From the NCBI GenBank assembly GCA_019044685.2, contig JAGTXX020000003.1:434001-498000 (forward strand): a stretch of 64,000 nucleotides of DNA. The letters run 5' to 3'. The notes under the pieces are model-generated. The model made no database searches. It was not told the origin of the DNA and saw only the letters and a program-made list of their open reading frames with translations. Of the stretch, positions 59,788 through 64,000 are shown in pieces. Positions within the stretch are counted from its first letter, which is position 1. The number at the start of each line of letters is the position of its first letter. This DNA comes from Nannochloris sp. 'desiccata'. Lineage: Eukaryota; Chlorophyta; Trebouxiophyceae; Chlorellales; Chlorellaceae. The position numbers and the translations under genes are program-made.

Positions 59788-60192
59788 ATGTCTTTTCAAA
59801 CGTGTGCATTCACTTCGGCAAGCTCTTCCGCCCAGAGCACCCGCTTGTCTGGAGCATCACCTGCAGCCCGCAAAATGGCAACCCTCAGAACACCACCACC
59901 AAGAACAAGCTATCGTGCTGGTCGGTGCCAGGTCGCTTCTCAGGATAACGAGTCATCTACTGCCTCTTCTTCCTCCACTGCTGGCCCTTTATCTACTCTT
60001 AGCATTGAAGAAATCTCTAAACGTTGCTCTTCCGTATTTGAACGTTACGACTTCCTAAGTGCTGGAATTGGTGCCTTGGCTGTGACGGGCGTGTGTGTAT
60101 CTCACGGACAAGACCCTGGAACTGCGCTCTCTATCACTGCTGCTTCTACTGTTGTAGCTCTTGTGGTTAATGACATTTTTTTCGAAAAATAA
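59788..60192 (+). CDS. Small putative plastid protein with hydrophobic C-terminal half
   Basis: 134 residues from the ATG at 59788. The first about 50 residues are A/S/R/T-rich with no acids until QDNESS, which looks like a plastid transit peptide. A Ser-rich linker follows, then LSIEEISKRCSSVFERYDFLSAG. Next come two hydrophobic stretches, GIGALAVTGVCVSHGQ and TALSITAASTVVALVVNDIFF, ending in EK. I do not recognise the family. The C-terminal half could be one or two membrane helices, for example in the thylakoid. The ATG choice rests on the transit-like start. An upstream in-frame ATG at 59755 would place the acceptor-like TTGCAG inside the coding sequence. Confidence 0.7.
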   Translation: MSFQTCAFTSASSSAQSTRLSGASPAARKMATLRTPPPRTSYRAGRCQVASQDNESSTASSSSTAGPLSTLSIEEISKRCSSVFERYDFLSAGIGALAVTGVCVSHGQDPGTALSITAASTVVALVVNDIFFEK

Positions 60193-60698
60193 TTTCTGCA
60201 AAACTGAGACTTCTTCCCCCTACTGGGATAATTTTGAAATATATCTGTGAGCTTGGAGGACCAGCGCACGCCTTTTACCACTGCTACTACTACTACTACT
60301 ACTGCCTGTCTCTTTCGTTTTCAACGTACGATCTGAATGAATAATTTTATTTCCAACCCCACCCACCACACCGCAATTTAAATGAATGATTGATTCTATT
60401 TTAACTGGCCCCACACCAACCGTGTTTTTCAAGATACGTTCGACTTGTCTGTCTTCTTCTTACGTATAATTGTCAATTTTGTTTTTTCCTGTACTATGAG
60501 AATATATAATGATCTAGAAGAACAAGAATAATCTAGCTTCTCTCTTGTCTTTCATTGTTAGAAACTCATTAACAACTGGTGTAAAAAAATTGAATGCCAG
60601 AGTAGAGATTAATGATATTTTGAATTGGGCAGTTTACAGTCATTTTCTGTTAAAATTTCTATACTAAATGCATCGATAGATGGGCTAGATTATTTTGA
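60193..60698. other. Convergent intergenic region
   Basis: 506 bp between the 3' ends of the small plastid gene and the SmF gene. It contains a CTA trinucleotide microsatellite at 60284-60303. No coding or RNA signal is recognised. Confidence 0.6.
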
Positions 60699-61206
60699 TT
60701 AGCTTCCCCCTTCATCTTCTGGCGCTCCTCTTAAATATAAAACATTATTGCAGCGGATGAGCACCTCTCCAAGATTACCGGTGAATTGTCCATCGATATA
60801 TTCCTCTGTGCTAGCGAGCTGTAAATTCATGTATGCATCTACAGAAACCAAGAAACCTGCAGAATTTCAGTGTTCGAAAGGAAATAAGTTAGTTTGATGG
60901 GGACAAGAAGAGGGAGAGGGGAAATTTGAAGAGTGATAGAGTAAGCTTGGCGGCAGAAATAAAGGAGGAATTTGTATGATTTGCCAGTTGCACTCACCTT
61001 TATATTCCATTCCCCATTTGAGTTTTGCGATCACTTGCTTTCCAGTGAGCTCATTAAGGAACGGTTTGGGGTTAACAGGCACAGACTGCAAAGTGATGAA
61101 AATTTATCTAAGAAATCAATCGAGGTAATCAAGACGCATAAAGACCAAACCAAGCGTGTTCTAGCTTCAAGAAATATCTTGTCTTGGAATTACTTACTGC
61201 TGCCAT
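60699..61206 (-). CDS. SNRPF: Small nuclear ribonucleoprotein SmF
   Basis: Core Sm protein F of the spliceosomal snRNPs: part of the heptameric ring around the Sm site of U1, U2, U4 and U5. Three exons: 61206-61198 (only ATG GCA GCA), 61085-60998 and 60856-60699, giving 84 residues with matching phases. The sequence reads [28 protein letters not shown], then [19 protein letters not shown], then the Sm2 motif region [15 protein letters not shown] and an acidic end. This is close to full identity with SmF proteins of plants and animals, and the length is typical. Confidence 0.95.
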
Positions 61207-61622
61207 GTTTCTAATTTCCCTGCTAGGCTGTTGCTATAATGGATTTATTTGATTTGATTTTGGAGCCTGTAAACCAATAGCTGTAGATATTCCTTAGCGT
61301 TGATGATACATCGATGTTATAAAAGGCGAACTTTTCAATTAATGCCTCGGTGCCAGCATTTCAGCATTTAAATATGAAATTTAAAAATTACAGCTAAACT
61401 GTACCGGACCCAAAACCTTAATCCAGATCCTAATGAGTCCTCCTTGGCTCTTAATATATCTTGTTAAATATATGTGATCTTTAGGATACAAGGTCTCTCA
61501 GCAGTGAAGTTAGGTTTTTCATAACAAATCAACCCTTTTGATCTTCTGATCAAATAACCTAAATTCAAGCCAACTTGAAGCCGTTTAAGCCCTCAAAGCG
61601 TTTATAATCTTAACTGTAAAAC
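61207..61622. promoter_or_regulatory. Divergent promoter between SmF and PSP-GPDH genes
   Basis: 416 bp, AT-rich, between two start codons on opposite strands. No recognised gene or clear motif. Confidence 0.55.
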
Positions 61623-63605
61623 ATGTCGAGCCCGCGCGGTGGGCTTTTAGAAGAGGTGCTAGCCCCCTCTCAACCTCCCCTCCCTACTGGTTCCCGCGCT
61701 AAACCTCCCGGCAACATCCTCCGTCTCTGGAGAAACGCCCACGCCGTCTGCTTTGATGTCGATTGCACCGTAACTGTCAATGATAGTCTAGATCTATTAG
61801 CAGAGTTTATGGGGGTTGGCAAGGAAGTTGCTGAACTTACTAATGCCGCCATGGACGGCAGCATGTCCTTAGAAAAAGCTTTAACCGCTCGCTTACTTGT
61901 AATTAAACCCAAACCTTCTGATATTCACGCATTCCTTGCTGCACACCCTCCTGAATCTCGCTTGGTCCCTGGTGCTGCCCAGCTCATCTCAGCGTTGCAA
62001 TCTCGAGGTGTTGCCGTCTACCTCATCTCAGGAGGTTTTCGAGAGCTGAGTTTACCTATTGCCCGTGCATTGGGTGTTTCTCCCAAGAATTTATTTGCAA
62101 ATCGTATGAATTGGCAATTTAACGATGATACAGGGGCTGTAGATAGACTTGCCGGTTTTGACGAGAACGAAAGTACGGGGCACCAATTTGGAAAGCCCAA
62201 AGTGATTGCAGGACTACGCAAAATGTTTCCATATGATATTGTAGTGATGATAGGAGACGGTATTACGGATGTAGAAGCTGTGCAACAAAGTGGAGGTGCT
62301 GATTTGTTCATCGGCTTTGGTGGCGTCGTCCGACGTCCTGCCGTTGTGGAGAAAGCCGAATGGTTTGTCGATGATTTTGCCACTTTAAAAGACGCATTAA
62401 AAAGATATTCTGTAGCTATGGTGGGGTCAGGAGCCTGGGCGTGCGCTGCTGTTCGTTTGGCAGCACAAAATGTATTACAACATGACCGCTTTGAAGATGA
62501 AATACGCATGTGGGTGTACGAAGAGACCATAAATGGCCGTCCATTAACTGAAATAATTAACGAAACACATGAAAATGTGAAATATTTACCTGGTGTTCAC
62601 ATAGGTGCCAATGTCAAAGCACTTTCTAGTGTAGAAAATACAGTCAAGGGGGCCGATATAATAATAATTTGTGTGCCTCACCAATTTGTGGGCGGAATTG
62701 TACGACAAATCCAAGGAATAATCTCCCCAAGTGCATTTGCAGTATCCCTAACAAAAGGAATGCGTGTGCGGCCAGAAGGGCCTCAATTGATTTCTGAGCT
62801 TGTCCGAAAAGAACTTAATATTGATTGTTCAGTTTTAATGGGTGCTAATATCGCTTCTGAGATTGCAGCAGAGGAGTTAAGTGAATGTACAATTGGGTAC
62901 ACCATTTATGACCATGCACATCAACTTCAGCTGTTGTTTGAAACTGAAAATTTTTATGTTTCCTTAGTTCCCGACGTCACCGGCTGTGAAATCGCTGGTA
63001 CATTGAAAAATATTGTAGCTCTAGGCGCAGGGTTTGTCGAAGGCCTTGGAAAAGGCTATAATACACGTGCGTCTATCATCCGTGCTGGCTTAAGTGAAAT
63101 GATGAGTCTGGCAAGAGCGCTTTCTCCTAGCGTGAGAAGTGAAACTTTTATGGAGGCCTGTGGAGTTGGAGACTTAATTGCCTCCTGCCTTGGTGGCAGA
63201 AATAGACTGATAGCAAAGACGTATGCTGAAAGGAAGAGTAGAGGCGAAGAACCAACTTTCGATAATCTTGAAGAAGAGTTGTTAAAGGGACAAAAACTTC
63301 AAGGCGCCTTGACCAGTGACGAGGTTCAAATTATTTTAATGAGAAATAATTGGGAAAGGCAATATCCATTGTTCACTACCATTAATTTGATTGTGAATGA
63401 TAGATTACCCCCATCTGCAATATTGAAATATAGGGAAGCAGCTGTGGAGCCGAAGCCAGCTGCGGTAAAGGTAAAGGCGGTGGCAAGACTTGGAGCGGGA
63501 GAACAAGAAAATGAAGAAGAAGATGATGATGTTAATGATGATGCTACCCCTGAGCTCGCAATTCTTTCCCCTAGAATTACTGGTGCCTATGGATCTTTAG
63601 CGTAA
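61623..63605 (+). CDS. Bifunctional phosphatase (PSP-like) / NAD+ glycerol-3-phosphate dehydrogenase
   Basis: Two-domain enzyme of 660 residues in one exon. It is expected to reduce dihydroxyacetone phosphate to glycerol-3-phosphate and then dephosphorylate it to glycerol, as proposed for the fused enzymes of Chlamydomonas and Dunaliella. The N-terminal HAD/SerB-like domain has FDVDCTV (D45, D47), LISGG (134-138), the lysine in FGKPK (191) and MIGDGITDVEA (209-219). The C-terminal GPDH domain has the dinucleotide motif VGSGAWACA (about 267-275), VPHQF, SLTKGMR, the catalytic lysine in GTLKNIVALGAGF (462) and YNTRASIIRAGL. The tail after about residue 610 is acidic and variable. The N-terminus has no strong transit peptide, so cytosol or plastid cannot be decided. 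Confidence 0.92.
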   Translation: MSSPRGGLLEEVLAPSQPPLPTGSRAKPPGNILRLWRNAHAVCFDVDCTVTVNDSLDLLAEFMGVGKEVAELTNAAMDGSMSLEKALTARLLVIKPKPSDIHAFLAAHPPESRLVPGAAQLISALQSRGVAVYLISGGFRELSLPIARALGVSPKNLFANRMNWQFNDDTGAVDRLAGFDENESTGHQFGKPKVIAGLRKMFPYDIVVMIGDGITDVEAVQQSGGADLFIGFGGVVRRPAVVEKAEWFVDDFATLKDALKRYSVAMVGSGAWACAAVRLAAQNVLQHDRFEDEIRMWVYEETINGRPLTEIINETHENVKYLPGVHIGANVKALSSVENTVKGADIIIICVPHQFVGGIVRQIQGIISPSAFAVSLTKGMRVRPEGPQLISELVRKELNIDCSVLMGANIASEIAAEELSECTIGYTIYDHAHQLQLLFETENFYVSLVPDVTGCEIAGTLKNIVALGAGFVEGLGKGYNTRASIIRAGLSEMMSLARALSPSVRSETFMEACGVGDLIASCLGGRNRLIAKTYAERKSRGEEPTFDNLEEELLKGQKLQGALTSDEVQIILMRNNWERQYPLFTTINLIVNDRLPPSAILKYREAAVEPKPAAVKVKAVARLGAGEQENEEEDDDVNDDATPELAILSPRITGAYGSLA

Positions 63606-63928
63606 GAATATTGTTACAGAAATCTTTTTTGCGATTAAATACTTAAAAATGCTCTTTTGTGGTTTATATCTTGTGCTTTTTGATGTAGAGATACCGACAG
63701 ACACCCCACCCCGTGTAAAAACTTTTGTGTAGAAACTGTAATTGAGAAGCAACCGAATGAAAGGAGCACGCAGAAACTGAAATTAATCTATAAACCACTT
63801 GCCATTATGATGGTAAAAAGAGAAAAAAGAAAATGGAGGGGGGAGGAGGATGGAAAAAAGAAAAAAGGCTGCTGGCAAAGACTACGTTTCATCATCTTAA
63901 TAATATTAGTTGCATTTTCATTCAAAGT
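63606..63928. other. Region downstream of the PSP-GPDH gene
   Basis: 323 bp, probably two convergent 3' UTRs. It contains TGTAA at about 63715, a chlorophyte-type polyadenylation signal, and a purine-rich tract at about 63818-63867. No gene is seen. Confidence 0.5.
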
Positions 63929-64000
63929 TTAACTTTTAATTTTTTTATCGCCTTCTGGCTTAGTAGTCTCGTTCTGCACTAATGCATCGGATTGAGGCAA
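63929..64000 (-). CDS. Possible C-terminal codons of a gene extending beyond the right edge
   Basis: On the minus strand an open frame enters from the window edge and ends LPQSDALVQNETTKPEGDKK plus a few residues before TAA (63931-63929). The hydrophilic lysine-rich end would suit a C-terminus, and convergence with the PSP-GPDH gene is plausible. Only 23 residues are visible, so this is weak. Confidence 0.3.
   Translation of the reverse strand: MPQSDALVQNETTKPEGDKKIKS

Noticed and set aside
60284..60303. CTA repeats as a CRISPR or tandem array of interest
   Set aside because: It is a simple trinucleotide microsatellite in a 3' UTR, without spacers or flanking genes of a CRISPR system.

Overview
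This window is nuclear DNA of a eukaryote with a compact genome, most probably a green microalga (chlorophyte). The genes have GT-AG introns mostly of about 70-150 bases. Intergenic gaps are a few hundred bases. Several proteins look plastid-targeted, including a CbbY-type phosphatase of the plant kind. A phosphoserine-phosphatase/glycerol-3-phosphate-dehydrogenase fusion, a layout known from chlorophytes, sits at the right end. An intron carries a plant-type CCCTAAA telomere-like motif. The organism assignment is inference.

Left three quarters (1-48091, minus strand): one enormous non-ribosomal peptide synthetase (NRPS) gene, still unfinished at the left edge. I traced its reading frame by hand through 37 exon segments. 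The splice phases agree at every junction, and the one doubtful site is read through unspliced. The coding length inside the window is about 44.2 kb, or roughly 14,700 residues. The order is a loading module (acyl-CoA-synthetase-like adenylation domain plus carrier), then 13 condensation-adenylation-carrier (C-A-PCP) modules, then the start of a further exon. The adenylation (A) domains fall into five sequence classes, in the order delta, alpha, delta, gamma, beta, epsilon, alpha, gamma, alpha, beta, alpha, gamma, alpha. Long blocks, introns included, are nearly or fully identical between modules, so the array was recently duplicated or homogenised. No epimerisation, methylation or thioesterase domain is visible in the window.

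A 338-bp divergent promoter region (48092-48429) separates the NRPS from a full-length ABCB/MDR-type ABC transporter on the plus strand (48430-53535, 10 exons). This suggests a biosynthesis-plus-export pair.

Right end (54296-64000): ordinary housekeeping genes. These are dymeclin (+), a plastid-type membrane protein of unknown function (-), a CbbY-like sugar-bisphosphate phosphatase (-), a small probably plastid protein (+), the spliceosomal Sm protein F (-), a PSP-GPDH fusion (+), and possibly the last codons of one more minus-strand gene at the edge. A multi-branched inverted-repeat structure lies upstream of the small plastid gene.
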